A DNA stretch of 61,463 bases from an uncultured Sphingobacteriales bacterium (lineage in GTDB: Bacteria; Bacteroidota; Bacteroidia; Chitinophagales; Chitinophagaceae). Made by a program: the position numbers and the translations under genes. Below, piece after piece: positions 25,947 to 35,135 of the stretch (position 1 is its first letter; each line of letters opens with the position of its first letter). Location: assembly GCA_937871285.1 (NCBI GenBank), contig CALMQS010000052.1:1-61463 (forward strand), read 5' to 3'. The notes beneath the pieces are model-generated. The model was not told the origin of the DNA. It ran no database searches and saw nothing but the letters and a program-made list of their open reading frames with translations.

Positions 25947-26807
25947 TTATCTGCTCCAGGCAACCAGGGTTTGTTTTGCCTGACCCAGTCCGTCAATACC
26001 CAGCTCAACCACATCGCCGGCATTCAGGTAAACGGGCGCCGGCTTCTGTCCTAACCCCACTCCTGCAGGTGTGCCCGTAGTAATAATATCGCCGGGCAGC
26101 AGGGTCATAAATTCACTGAGGTAAGCAATTAAAAAAGGAATTTTGAAGATCAGGTTTTTACTATTGCCGTCCTGCATGGTTTTACCGTTAACGGTTAGCC
26201 ATAAACGAAGATCATTGATATCGCTGATTTCATCGGGCGTTACCAGCCAGGGCCCGATGGGAGCAAAGGTATCGCAGCTTTTACCCTTCACCCACTGCCC
26301 GCTTCTTTCTAATTGAAAAGCTCTTTCACTGTAATCGTTGTGAAGCATGTATCCGGCCACATAATCCATAGCGTCTTTTTCTTCCACATAGGATGCTTTT
26401 TTGCCTATAACAACAGCCAGTTCCACCTCCCAATCGGTTTTAGTGCTGTTGCGCGGGATAACCACATCATCATTGGGGCCGGAAACCGCTGACGTGGCTT
26501 TAAAGAATATGATGGGCTCAACAGGCAACTGCATATTACTTTCGGCAGCATGATCGGAATAATTCAATCCAATGCAGATCAGCTTGGAAGGGCGGCTCAA
26601 TGGCGCACCTAATCTTTCTGCATTGTTCACTTCAGGGCAGGAGGACTCGTTTGATTTTAACCATTCGCTTAACCGCCTGATGCCATCTGTTGCAAAAAAA
26701 TCTTCCGTATAATCTTCTCCAAAAGCGGAAACATCAATGCGTTTGCCGTTCTTCAATTCTATTCCGGGTTTTTCCTGACCGGCCTTTCCAAAGCGAATTA
26801 ATTTCAT
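25947..26807 (-). CDS. Fumarylacetoacetate hydrolase family protein, probable 2,4-diketo-3-deoxy-L-fuconate hydrolase
   Basis: The protein has 286 residues. The N-terminal small domain is followed by the FAH core: GLNYSDHA, the metal-binding EVE motif (DWEVELAVVIG), and TTGTPAGVG. This is the length and motif set of the enzymes that cleave 2,4-diketo-3-deoxy-L-fuconate or -rhamnonate to pyruvate and lactate, and also of ureidoglycolate lyases. Its place as first gene of the fucose operon supports the sugar role. L-fuconate dehydratase (enolase superfamily) and a second SDR, expected before this step, are not seen in the window. Confidence 0.85.
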   Translation of the reverse strand: MKLIRFGKAGQEKPGIELKNGKRIDVSAFGEDYTEDFFATDGIRRLSEWLKSNESSCPEVNNAERLGAPLSRPSKLICIGLNYSDHAAESNMQLPVEPIIFFKATSAVSGPNDDVVIPRNSTKTDWEVELAVVIGKKASYVEEKDAMDYVAGYMLHNDYSERAFQLERSGQWVKGKSCDTFAPIGPWLVTPDEISDINDLRLWLTVNGKTMQDGNSKNLIFKIPFLIAYLSEFMTLLPGDIITTGTPAGVGLGQKPAPVYLNAGDVVELGIDGLGQAKQTLVAWSR

Positions 26808-26840
26808 AAATCATCTGTTTTTTAGTGGACTAAACTACTT

Positions 26841-26875
26841 CCATTTTTTGTGCACGCCAAACCATTTTTTGTGCA
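26841..26875. promoter_or_regulatory. Two 14-bp direct repeats 21 bp apart in a divergent promoter region
   Basis: CCATTTTTTGTGCA occurs at 26841-26854 and 26862-26875, perfectly repeated. The 21-bp period, two helical turns, puts both copies on one DNA face, the usual arrangement of AraC-family sites. The site lies 34-68 bp from the first gene of the fucose operon and about 67 bp from the split IcmF gene, so it could control either. No AraC gene is in the window. Confidence 0.5.
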
Positions 26876-26941
26876 AACGATTGAAAAGCTAACGGGCATT
26901 AGGATTTGGTTTAATTTTAGGTAATTGTAATAACAGGCAAC

Positions 26942-28372
26942 ATGAACAATCAATCAGATAATAAAGTCCGGATAGTAACAGCAGCCAGTTTATTTGACGG
27001 GCATGATGCAGCCATCAATATCATGCGCCGCATACTGCAAAGTAAAGGCGCGGAAGTTATTCATCTCGGTCACGACCGGTCGGCCCGGGAAATTGCGGAA
27101 TGCGCCATTGAAGAAGATGTGCAGGGCATTGCCCTTACCAGTTACCAGGGGGGGCATATGGAGTTTTTTAAATACATTAAAGACCTGCTGGATGAAAGCG
27201 GCTGCGGCCATATTAAAATTTTCGGTGGCGGTGGCGGTACCATCCTGCCCCAGGAAGCGGAGCAACTGCATCAATATGGCATTACCAGGATATACAGTCC
27301 CGATGATGGCAGGAAAATGGGACTGGAAGGCATGATCGAAGACGTGATGGCACATTGCAGCTTCTCCGTTACCGAAGTGCCCCAAAGCCCAACCAAAGCC
27401 CTGCCGTTAGGTGAATACAGGGATACGAGGAAGGTGGCGCGAGCGATTACCCTGGCGGAAAAAGGAGAAAGCTATTCCTGCCTGCTGCAGGAAATGAAGC
27501 ATTCAGCCCCGGCAAACAACATCCCTGTTATTGGCATTACCGGCACCGGTGGCGCCGGAAAATCATCTGTAACCGATGAAATAGTACGCCGTTACCTTGG
27601 CGCCTTTACCGATAAAACCATTGCCGTTATTTCGGTTGACCCCAGCAAGAAAAAAACCGGCGGCGCTTTACTGGGAGACAGGATAAGAATGAATTCCGTT
27701 TCGGGCCCCCGCGTGTATATGCGTTCCCTGGCCACACGAGAAGACAACACAGCCATCAGCAAGGTAGCCAGAGAAGGCATTGCCATATGTAAGGCCGCGG
27801 GGTACGATTGCATTATTCTGGAAACGGCGGGGGTAGGACAAAGTGATATGAGCATTATAGATTACTGCGATGTGAGCATATACATAATGACACCGGAATA
27901 CGGCGCAGCATCGCAATTAGAAAAAATCAACATGCTGGATTACGCGGACATTATTGCGATCAACAAATTTGATAAAGCGGGTGCGGAAGATGCGTTAAAC
28001 GACGTAAGAAAGCAATACAAACGCAATCACCTGCTATTTGCAGCAGCTAATGACGAATTACCTGTGCTGGGCATATGTGCCAATACATTTAATGATAAAA
28101 GGGTAAACCGGTTTTTTGAATTATTGCTGCAGAAAATAAAAGCAAAAACAGGTGTATCGTGGAACGGTCTGCCAACAGGCATCTCCGGGAATGAGCAGGG
28201 AAGACAAGATGCCATTGTTATACCAGCCCGGCGGGTGCGGTACCTTAGTGAGATCAGCGACAGTATACGGACGTATAACAACCAGGTAAAAGAGCAAAGC
28301 CATATCGCATCGCAACTATACCAGTTGAACGGTGCGATTCAAATATTAAAAACACTACCTGAAATGAAATAA
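26942..28372 (+). CDS. Isobutyryl-CoA mutase-type B12-binding plus GTPase chaperone protein (N-terminal half of a split IcmF)
   Basis: The protein has 476 residues. Residues 8-135 form the cobalamin-binding domain with D-G-H (D19, H21), a Ser-containing TSYQGGH, and the Gly-rich FGGGGGT. Residues 195-400 form a MeaB/ArgK-type G domain: Walker A GTGGAGKSS (201-209), ETAGVGQSD, and NKFDKAG. In IcmF this B12-G-domain half is fused at its C terminus to the mutase half. Here the frame ends at KTLPEMK after the linker helix, and the mutase is a separate gene 47 bp on. Two in-frame stops and a different frame separate them. The protein probably loads adenosylcobalamin onto the partner mutase. Confidence 0.9.
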   Translation: MNNQSDNKVRIVTAASLFDGHDAAINIMRRILQSKGAEVIHLGHDRSAREIAECAIEEDVQGIALTSYQGGHMEFFKYIKDLLDESGCGHIKIFGGGGGTILPQEAEQLHQYGITRIYSPDDGRKMGLEGMIEDVMAHCSFSVTEVPQSPTKALPLGEYRDTRKVARAITLAEKGESYSCLLQEMKHSAPANNIPVIGITGTGGAGKSSVTDEIVRRYLGAFTDKTIAVISVDPSKKKTGGALLGDRIRMNSVSGPRVYMRSLATREDNTAISKVAREGIAICKAAGYDCIILETAGVGQSDMSIIDYCDVSIYIMTPEYGAASQLEKINMLDYADIIAINKFDKAGAEDALNDVRKQYKRNHLLFAAANDELPVLGICANTFNDKRVNRFFELLLQKIKAKTGVSWNGLPTGISGNEQGRQDAIVIPARRVRYLSEISDSIRTYNNQVKEQSHIASQLYQLNGAIQILKTLPEMK

Positions 28373-28419
28373 AGAAGTTCTTAGGCAAAAACAGGCGCTC
28401 CAAAAAATAATAACAACTC

Positions 28420-30375
28420 ATGCAATCCATATTACAAAAACAATACGAAGCACTCGAAAAGAAGCTAAGCCCTGAAGTAAAGCAATTACTGGAAGAATGG
28501 AAGGAACTGCAAAAAAAATATGAGTCCGATTTTTTTGAATATACCGTACGCGGTAAAGTCATCAAACAGGAAATCAATACAGTGTCGTTAAGCGGAACAA
28601 AAATTCCAAAAGTTGTGTTGCCTGCCTACAAAGACTGGGGCGATATTGTGCAATGGCGAATGCAGGAAAATGTGCCCGGTGAATTTCCCTATACTTCCGG
28701 GGTGTTTGAGCTGAAACGGCAGGGAGAAGATCCTACAAGGATGTTTGCCGGCGAAGGCGGACCTGAACGCACCAATAAACGTTTCCATTATGTTTCCGCC
28801 GGACAGCCGGCAAAGCGGCTTTCTACTGCTTTTGACAGCGTTACATTGTATGGTGAAGACCCGGCATACCGTCCTGATATTTACGGTAAAATTGGTAACG
28901 CCGGCGTTAGCATTGCAACGGTAGACGATGCCAAAAAACTGTACAGCGGATTTGACCTGTGCGATCCTTCTACCTCCGTAAGCATGACCATTAATGGCCC
29001 GGCCCCGGTGATACTTGCTTTTTTTATGAATGCGGCCATTGACCAGCAATGTGAAAAATGGATTACAGCAAAAGGCTTATGGCAGGAAGTGGAAAAAGCA
29101 AGCAAAAAGAAATATGAACATCAGCCGCCCCCCGTATACTATGATCCTTCTTCACCCGAAAGGTTACCGGATGGCAACAACGGGTTAGGATTAAAGTTAC
29201 TGGGTTTGAGTGGTGACGAGGTATTACCCCGTGAGGTGTATGAAAAGATCAGGGCTGAAGCATTGCAGCAGGTACGCGGCACCGTGCAGGCAGATATACT
29301 GAAGGAAGACCAGGCGCAAAATACCTGCATCTTTTCTACAGAGTTTGCCTTAAAGCTGATGGGTGATGTGCAGGCGTATTTCATTGAAAATAAAGTACGC
29401 AATTTTTACAGTGTCAGCATCAGCGGGTATCATATTGCAGAAGCCGGAGCCAACCCCGTTACGCAACTGGCTTTTACACTGGCAAACGGGTTTACCTATG
29501 TGGAGTATTACCTGAGCCGCGGTATGCATATTGATGATTTTGCGCCCAATCTTTCTTTTTTCTTTAGTAATGGTATGGACCCCGAATACAGCGTTATAGG
29601 CAGGGTAGCAAGAAGAATATGGGCCAAGGCCATAAAATATATTTACCATGGCAATGAACGTTCACAAAAATTAAAATATCATATCCAAACCAGCGGGCGA
29701 AGTCTGCATGCGCAGGAGATTGACTTTAACGATATACGCACCACGTTACAGGCTCTATATGCCATTTACGACAATTGCAATTCACTGCATACCAATGCAT
29801 ACGATGAAGCCATTACCACACCTACTGAAGAAAGTGTGCGGAGAGCCATGGCCATACAGCTTATTATTAACCGCGAACTGGGCTCGGCTAAAACGGAAAA
29901 CTTTATACAGGGAAGCTTTGCTATTGAAGCATTAACCAACCTGGTAGAAAATGCAGTGCTTGCAGAATTTGACCGTATATCGGACAGGGGCGGTGTGCTG
30001 GGCGCCATGGAAAGAATGTACCAGCGCAATAAAATACAGGAAGAGAGTTTATATTACGAAAGCCTCAAACATTCCGGTGAGCTCCCGGTTGTTGGTGTAA
30101 ATACCTTTTTAAATAAGAAAGGCAGCCCCACCCTGGTACCCGGTGAAGTGATCCGCAGCACCAAAGAAGAAAAAGAGCAGCAGATCGAAAATACCAGGGC
30201 ATTCCAAAAACGAAATGAAGAGGTAGTGGCTGAAAAATTAGAAGCGCTCAAAACAGCCGCAGGCAATAACGAAAACCTGTTTGCTGTACTGATGGATACC
30301 GTTAAGCATTGCAGCCTCGGGCAAATTACCCATGCGCTATTTGAAGTAGGTGGCCAATACAGGAGAAATATGTAA
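28420..30375 (+). CDS. Isobutyryl-CoA mutase-type catalytic protein (C-terminal half of a split IcmF)
   Basis: The protein has 651 residues, with a helical linker (1-40) followed by a methylmalonyl-CoA mutase-like TIM barrel. The [18 protein letters not shown] and [14 protein letters not shown] segments are typical. By my alignment, F96 (TSGVF) corresponds to Tyr89 and Q300 (AQNT) to Arg207 of methylmalonyl-CoA mutase. The Phe and Gln pair is that of isobutyryl-CoA mutase rather than of methylmalonyl-CoA mutase. The reaction would be isobutyryl-CoA to butyryl-CoA. A C-terminal helical segment (about 570-651) closes the protein as in IcmF. The B12 domain is in the preceding protein. Confidence 0.92.
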   Translation: MQSILQKQYEALEKKLSPEVKQLLEEWKELQKKYESDFFEYTVRGKVIKQEINTVSLSGTKIPKVVLPAYKDWGDIVQWRMQENVPGEFPYTSGVFELKRQGEDPTRMFAGEGGPERTNKRFHYVSAGQPAKRLSTAFDSVTLYGEDPAYRPDIYGKIGNAGVSIATVDDAKKLYSGFDLCDPSTSVSMTINGPAPVILAFFMNAAIDQQCEKWITAKGLWQEVEKASKKKYEHQPPPVYYDPSSPERLPDGNNGLGLKLLGLSGDEVLPREVYEKIRAEALQQVRGTVQADILKEDQAQNTCIFSTEFALKLMGDVQAYFIENKVRNFYSVSISGYHIAEAGANPVTQLAFTLANGFTYVEYYLSRGMHIDDFAPNLSFFFSNGMDPEYSVIGRVARRIWAKAIKYIYHGNERSQKLKYHIQTSGRSLHAQEIDFNDIRTTLQALYAIYDNCNSLHTNAYDEAITTPTEESVRRAMAIQLIINRELGSAKTENFIQGSFAIEALTNLVENAVLAEFDRISDRGGVLGAMERMYQRNKIQEESLYYESLKHSGELPVVGVNTFLNKKGSPTLVPGEVIRSTKEEKEQQIENTRAFQKRNEEVVAEKLEALKTAAGNNENLFAVLMDTVKHCSLGQITHALFEVGGQYRRNM

Positions 30376-30559
30376 TAGGATAATCCTTAAATAATTTGAC
30401 TATCAGGCGCCTGTAAATTGTTTTTGATTTTGTTTTCCCCGGCTTATCAGAATGTACAAACAAGGTGTATTCATCCCGTGGTTAACGTTTACTACCTGAT
30501 ACCTAACAGCCACACAAGCCTGTATTATTTGTATTTTTAGTGTTTCATATATTCCTGTT

Positions 30560-33232
30560 ATGCTCAACGCAAAAATATTTCTCCCGGCTATACTATTATT
30601 ATTTTTTCCTTTCCTGCTTCCGGCGCAGCGCCTGTTACCTTACAAAAACCCGGCACTTCCTGCGGCGGAAAGGGTTCAGGACCTGCTGCAAAGAATGACC
30701 ATTGAAGAAAAATTCTGGCAATTGTTTATGATACCCGGGAACATAGATGATACCCTTCCCGGACAGTATAAAAACGGCATTTTCGGATTCCAGGTAAATG
30801 CCGGTTCAAAAGATGGTAATGCCGTGCAGCAATTGCTCACCTACAGCGCATCGGAAAACGCATTATCGCTGGCAAGAAAGATCAACGGTATTCAACACTA
30901 TTTTGTTGAAAAAACAAGGCTGGGCATCCCCGTCATCGCTTTTGATGAGGCGCTGCACGGATTGGTGCGCGATGGCGCTACTGCTTTTCCTCAGGCCATT
31001 GCCCTGGCTGCCACATTTGATACAGCACTGATGAGCCGTGTTGCCCATGCTATTGCAACGGAAACAAAAATGCGCGGCATACGGCAAATCCTTTCGCCCG
31101 TTGTAAATATTGCCGGTGATGTACGCTGGGGCCGTACTGAGGAAACCTACGGTGAAGACCCTTTTCTGAGCAGCGAAATGGGTGTGGCTTTTGTAAGCGC
31201 TTTCGAAAAGATGGATATCATTACCACTCCCAAACATTTTGTTGCCAACGTGGGCGATGGCGGCCGCGACAGCTATCCCATTCATTTCAATGAACGCCTG
31301 CTGGAAGAAATTTACCTCCCGCCCTTTAGGGCCTGCATTGAACGCGGAGGATCGCGCTCCGTAATGACCGCCTACAATTCATTAGATGGTACTGCCAGCA
31401 GCGCGAACGACTGGCTGCTGAATAAAACCCTTAAAGATAAATGGGGCTTTAAAGGTTTTGTGATCTCCGATGCCGGCGCTACGGGAGGAACCGTAGTGCT
31501 GCATAATACGGCGAAGGATTATCCCGAATCGGCACAGCAATCCATTACCGGGGGACTTGATGTTATTTTTCAAACTGCTTATGACCACTATAAACTTTTT
31601 ATTCCTCCTTTTTTAGATGGCGGAATAGATATGAAAAGAATAGACGATGCCGTGTCGAGGGTATTGCTCGCCAAATTTGAGCTGGGTTTATTTGAGCAAC
31701 CTTACGTTGCAGAAACGGCGATCGTAAAATCATTAGCCACGCACAAAGCGTTAGCCCGCGAAGCGGCGGCAAAATCCATTGTGCTCCTGAAAAATGATAA
31801 GCATCTTTTACCACTTTCAAAAAACCTCCGCTCTATAGCAGTTATAGGGGAAGATGCCGTAGCGGCCAGGCTGGGCGGATACAGCGGGCCGGGGAATAAC
31901 AAGGTTTCCATTTTGGACGGTATCCGCCAGAAAACCGGGGAAAATATACAGGTATCTTATGTGCCCGGCCCCGGAAGGGAAACAAAAGCATGGACGGTTG
32001 TCCCTCCAAAATATCTTCATCATATTGAGAACGGCAAAACAGTGGCGGGGATGCAGGGCAGTTACTTTAACAATATCAGCCTTAGCGGGGAACCGGCCCT
32101 TACCAGAACAGATGCTGCCATTAATTTTTCATGGACGTTATTTACACCCGGCACGGCCATTACCGAACAGTTTTATTCTGTTAGATGGGCAGGAACACTA
32201 AAAGCACCTGTATCCGGTAAATACAAAATAGGACTGGAAGGCAATGATGGTTATCGTTTATACATTAACGGCAGCCTCATTGTTGATAACTGGACCAAAC
32301 GCAGCTATAATACTTTACTGTCTGATTTTACTTTTGAAAAAGATAAAGCGTATACACTCAGGGTTGAATTTTTTGAGCCTGTGGGCAATGCGCATATAAA
32401 GCTGGTATGGAATGCAGAAATAACTACGGATCAGGACGCCCAAATACAGGAAGCCGTTGCCGCCGCGCGCAGGTCGGACATAGCGGTAATAGTAGCGGGT
32501 ATACATGAAGGTGAGTTCCAGGACAGGGCTATGCTTTCACTGCCGGGACGCCAGGAAGAGCTGATTCAGCAGGTAGCCGCTACCGGTAAGCCGGTGGTGG
32601 TGGTATTAGTGGGTGGCAGCGCGGTTACCATGCGCAACTGGTTAGATAAGGTACACAGTGTGCTGGATGTTTGGTATCCTGGTGAAGAAGGCGGGCATGC
32701 TGTTGCGGATGTTTTATTCGGCGATTATAACCCTGCGGGCCGCCTGCCTGTAACCTTTCCGGTGCATGAAGCGCAGTTGCCATTGGTATACAATCACAAA
32801 CCCACCGGGCGGGGAGATGATTATAATAATTTAAGCGGGCTGCCCCTGTTCCCGTTCGGGTATGGATTAAGCTACACAACATTTGAATACAGCAATCCCG
32901 AGTTCAGTAAAAGAACAATGGCGCCTGGTGAAACCACCACGGTAAAATGCATGATAAAAAATACAGGGAAAGCAGATGGTGATGAGGTTGTTCAGTTATA
33001 CATTACAGATAAGCTTGCATCGGTAGCCAGGCCCGTGATGGAATTAAAGGGATTTCAGCGTGTGTGGCTCAAAGCAGGCGAAAGCAGGCAAATTACATTT
33101 ACGATTACACCTGAAATGCTGAGCATGCTGAACGCAGAAATGGAAACAGTAGTAGAACCCGGGGAGTTTACGATCATGATCGGGGCATCGTCGACGGATA
33201 TACGGTTGAAGGAGGTGCTGGAAGTAAAATGA
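30560..33232 (+). CDS. GH3-family beta-glycosidase with inserted PA14 domain
   Basis: The protein has 890 residues, with a signal peptide (MLNAKIFLPAILLLFFPFLLPAQ). The GH3 N-terminal barrel contains PKHF and the nucleophile in VISDAGATGG (D304; the usual Trp after Asp is Ala). A PA14 domain (about residues 490-625, GSYFNN to HIKLVWN) interrupts the C-terminal GH3 domain, which resumes with IVAGIHEGEFQDR. An Fn3-like domain ends the protein. The architecture occurs in exported beta-glucosidases and beta-xylosidases. Which sugar it releases cannot be told. It stands alone on the plus strand, 184 bp beyond the mutase gene, and no SusC/D lies next to it. Confidence 0.92.
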   Translation: MLNAKIFLPAILLLFFPFLLPAQRLLPYKNPALPAAERVQDLLQRMTIEEKFWQLFMIPGNIDDTLPGQYKNGIFGFQVNAGSKDGNAVQQLLTYSASENALSLARKINGIQHYFVEKTRLGIPVIAFDEALHGLVRDGATAFPQAIALAATFDTALMSRVAHAIATETKMRGIRQILSPVVNIAGDVRWGRTEETYGEDPFLSSEMGVAFVSAFEKMDIITTPKHFVANVGDGGRDSYPIHFNERLLEEIYLPPFRACIERGGSRSVMTAYNSLDGTASSANDWLLNKTLKDKWGFKGFVISDAGATGGTVVLHNTAKDYPESAQQSITGGLDVIFQTAYDHYKLFIPPFLDGGIDMKRIDDAVSRVLLAKFELGLFEQPYVAETAIVKSLATHKALAREAAAKSIVLLKNDKHLLPLSKNLRSIAVIGEDAVAARLGGYSGPGNNKVSILDGIRQKTGENIQVSYVPGPGRETKAWTVVPPKYLHHIENGKTVAGMQGSYFNNISLSGEPALTRTDAAINFSWTLFTPGTAITEQFYSVRWAGTLKAPVSGKYKIGLEGNDGYRLYINGSLIVDNWTKRSYNTLLSDFTFEKDKAYTLRVEFFEPVGNAHIKLVWNAEITTDQDAQIQEAVAAARRSDIAVIVAGIHEGEFQDRAMLSLPGRQEELIQQVAATGKPVVVVLVGGSAVTMRNWLDKVHSVLDVWYPGEEGGHAVADVLFGDYNPAGRLPVTFPVHEAQLPLVYNHKPTGRGDDYNNLSGLPLFPFGYGLSYTTFEYSNPEFSKRTMAPGETTTVKCMIKNTGKADGDEVVQLYITDKLASVARPVMELKGFQRVWLKAGESRQITFTITPEMLSMLNAEMETVVEPGEFTIMIGASSTDIRLKEVLEVK

Positions 33233-33410
33233 GTACAGCGGGTAGAAACATATTCCGCGGAGAATAAGGTTTTGCATTAAATACCATACTTTTCTACATA
33301 GCAGTCTGCAAATTTCGTATTTCATATGTTCTTCCTGGACCCTGTCCCGTAAAATATTTATTTTGTCGCGATGGTATTCACTACAGGAATATTGTGTATG
33401 GGATGAGCGC

Positions 33411-33482
33411 GGGCGAATATAGAACGCCAGGGTCTTGATTTTCCCGAAATGGCTTTTTGTGAGGATTCCGGCGTGACTAAAA
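33411..33482 (+). repeat. Decayed repeat, left of the predicted barrel gene
   Basis: By eye, 48 of 70 bases match 35061-35132 in the same orientation, and most differences are transitions. The two copies bracket the 33570-34844 gene. A third, weaker relative is at 15478-15545. The rest of the 33233-33569 gap shows no other signal. A 61-codon minus-strand frame (33358-33543) overlaps and may be decayed coding sequence. Confidence 0.45.
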
Positions 33483-33569
33483 AGGTTTCTTTTTTGGGGA
33501 AAGATATTGCGCGATTTTGTATAAGAATGACAACTCTTTTCATGTATATTTACTTTTAAAAGTTCACTT

Positions 33570-34844
33570 ATGAAACCCCTGACCTTTCAGATGATTGCCT
33601 TGCTGACGGGCTTTATTGCCATATCTGCCTTTGGACAAAACAATAACAAAAAAGGATATGTCGTTGAAAATAACGGAGATACACTTCGGGGATGGATAAA
33701 TTATAAAAACTGGAGAAAAAACCCGCAACAAATTCTTTTTAAAAAAGACTCCCTCACTGACAACGTGGCTAAGTTTGGCCCCGATGACATAATATGTTTT
33801 GAAATCACAGGGTTTGACAAGTATATAAAGGCGATCGTTGAAAAAGATATTCGCCCTGTTGACCAGAACCAGCTTGTGGAGGGAACAGAAAACATGACCA
33901 TTACTGACACTGTTTTTTTGCGTCAAATTGTATCAGGGAGCACAATTGATTTGTACGAATTGATTGACACCAAACCTCACTATTTTATTAAGGAGGCTGC
34001 CGGGCCCTTTAAGGAACTGAGTTATAAGGTTTTTATCAACGAACGAAGTAATATTGCAAACCAAAAAAATTACATCAACCAATTAAGAGCGGTGGCGGGC
34101 AATAAAGAAATGCCATCTTCTCTGGAAACTAAAATTAATACTGCTGGTTATAAAGAGCAAGACTTAAAGGAGGTGGTAGCGGCAATTAACAAGCTGAACG
34201 GCTCGGTGTATTACAGCACTGGAAGTACGAGTGGTAGCAGAATAAAAGCAGCTCTTTTTGCAGGCATAGGAGGAGGGTATTCCTCATTGCGATTTAAAGG
34301 GGAACAGTTTTACATGGAAAAAATGAGTTATTCCGGGGGCTTTTCGCCTTATTTTTCTGTTGGAATGGATCTTGTGGAACAAAGAAACCTCCAGGCTTTA
34401 TTTATCAGGATAGAGCTATCCTATTATTCTACGAGTTATACAGGAGAGGGAGCCACAGCCTCAAACCTGACAGATACTTCAAATGTTATTTTGAAATACC
34501 AGTTGAAGCAACAAAACATCTCTCCATCACTTTCGGTACTTTATAGTTTTATAAATAAAGAAAGTTACAAAATATATGCAGGCGCTGGTGTAGCGTATAA
34601 TTTTTCATCATACTCCGAAAACAAATTCACTACTATAAAACCGGGGAATAAATCAAAGGAATTGGAAAACTATATTGTTCCTTCCAAACACTGGGTGAGC
34701 ATGAATGCTACATTAGGAATGCGAATTACAAAGCATTGGGATGCAGCGGTGAAAGCAGACCTTTATGGCTCCTTCACAAACTACCCAACTTTCTCGTTAA
34801 ATCCCAATACATACACAGCTCAGTTGCGCTGGTTTTTCTTGTAA
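33570..34844 (+). CDS. Predicted outer-membrane beta-barrel protein of unknown function
   Basis: The protein has 424 residues with a signal peptide (MKPLTFQMIALLTGFIAISAFGQ). An N-terminal globular part (about 25-200) starts with GYVVENNGDTLRGWINY, a pattern I know from uncharacterised Bacteroidota proteins. The C-terminal 200 residues alternate polar and aromatic residues (for example YSGGFSPYFSVGMDL) and end with TAQLRWFFL, an aromatic terminus as in outer-membrane barrels. The gene is visibly more AT-rich than its neighbours and is bracketed by decayed direct repeats. Its role is unknown. Confidence 0.75.
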   Translation: MKPLTFQMIALLTGFIAISAFGQNNNKKGYVVENNGDTLRGWINYKNWRKNPQQILFKKDSLTDNVAKFGPDDIICFEITGFDKYIKAIVEKDIRPVDQNQLVEGTENMTITDTVFLRQIVSGSTIDLYELIDTKPHYFIKEAAGPFKELSYKVFINERSNIANQKNYINQLRAVAGNKEMPSSLETKINTAGYKEQDLKEVVAAINKLNGSVYYSTGSTSGSRIKAALFAGIGGGYSSLRFKGEQFYMEKMSYSGGFSPYFSVGMDLVEQRNLQALFIRIELSYYSTSYTGEGATASNLTDTSNVILKYQLKQQNISPSLSVLYSFINKESYKIYAGAGVAYNFSSYSENKFTTIKPGNKSKELENYIVPSKHWVSMNATLGMRITKHWDAAVKADLYGSFTNYPTFSLNPNTYTAQLRWFFL

Positions 34845-35060
34845 AATAAATCATTCAGCGTCCTAAGCCTTTTATTGACAATGATGTAAGCCCGGATCAA
34901 AATTTGGTTTATATCTTTTCTGCGGGAGGTTGTTAGGAAGCTCAATCGTAATTTCATTGTCCCGGTTTAGCTGGACCGTGTTTTTTTCCATCGGAAACGA
35001 TCTTCTCCGGCTGGAGCTATTCATCAAAAGTAAGTACGATCTTATTGCCTGATAAGCCTC

Positions 35061-35132
35061 CGGCGAATGCAGAGCGCCAGAGCTATGGTTTGTTCACAAT
35101 GGCTTTCTATGAAAACCCCGGCACGACTAAAA
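35061..35132 (+). repeat. Decayed repeat, right of the predicted barrel gene
   Basis: The direct-orientation partner of 33411-33482 (48 of 70 bases). It ends 4 bp before the stop codon of the haem/FG-GAP gene. A 50-codon minus-strand frame (34872-35024) lies beside it in the gap; I cannot tell if it is expressed. Confidence 0.45.
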
Positions 35133-35135
35133 CGA

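Noticed and set aside
28373..28419. Frameshift or sequencing error joining the two IcmF halves
   Set aside because: The upstream frame meets two stops and the downstream gene has its own ATG after 47 bp with an intact linker helix. A single-base error would not explain both, although raw reads should confirm this.
33358..33543. 61-codon minus-strand frame left of the barrel gene
   Set aside because: It overlaps a decayed repeat whose other copies have stops in frame, so it is probably a remnant, not a gene.
34872..35024. 50-codon minus-strand frame next to the haem/FG-GAP gene
   Set aside because: It is open and starts with ATG, but I see no homologue, promoter or terminator, and it adjoins decayed repeat sequence.
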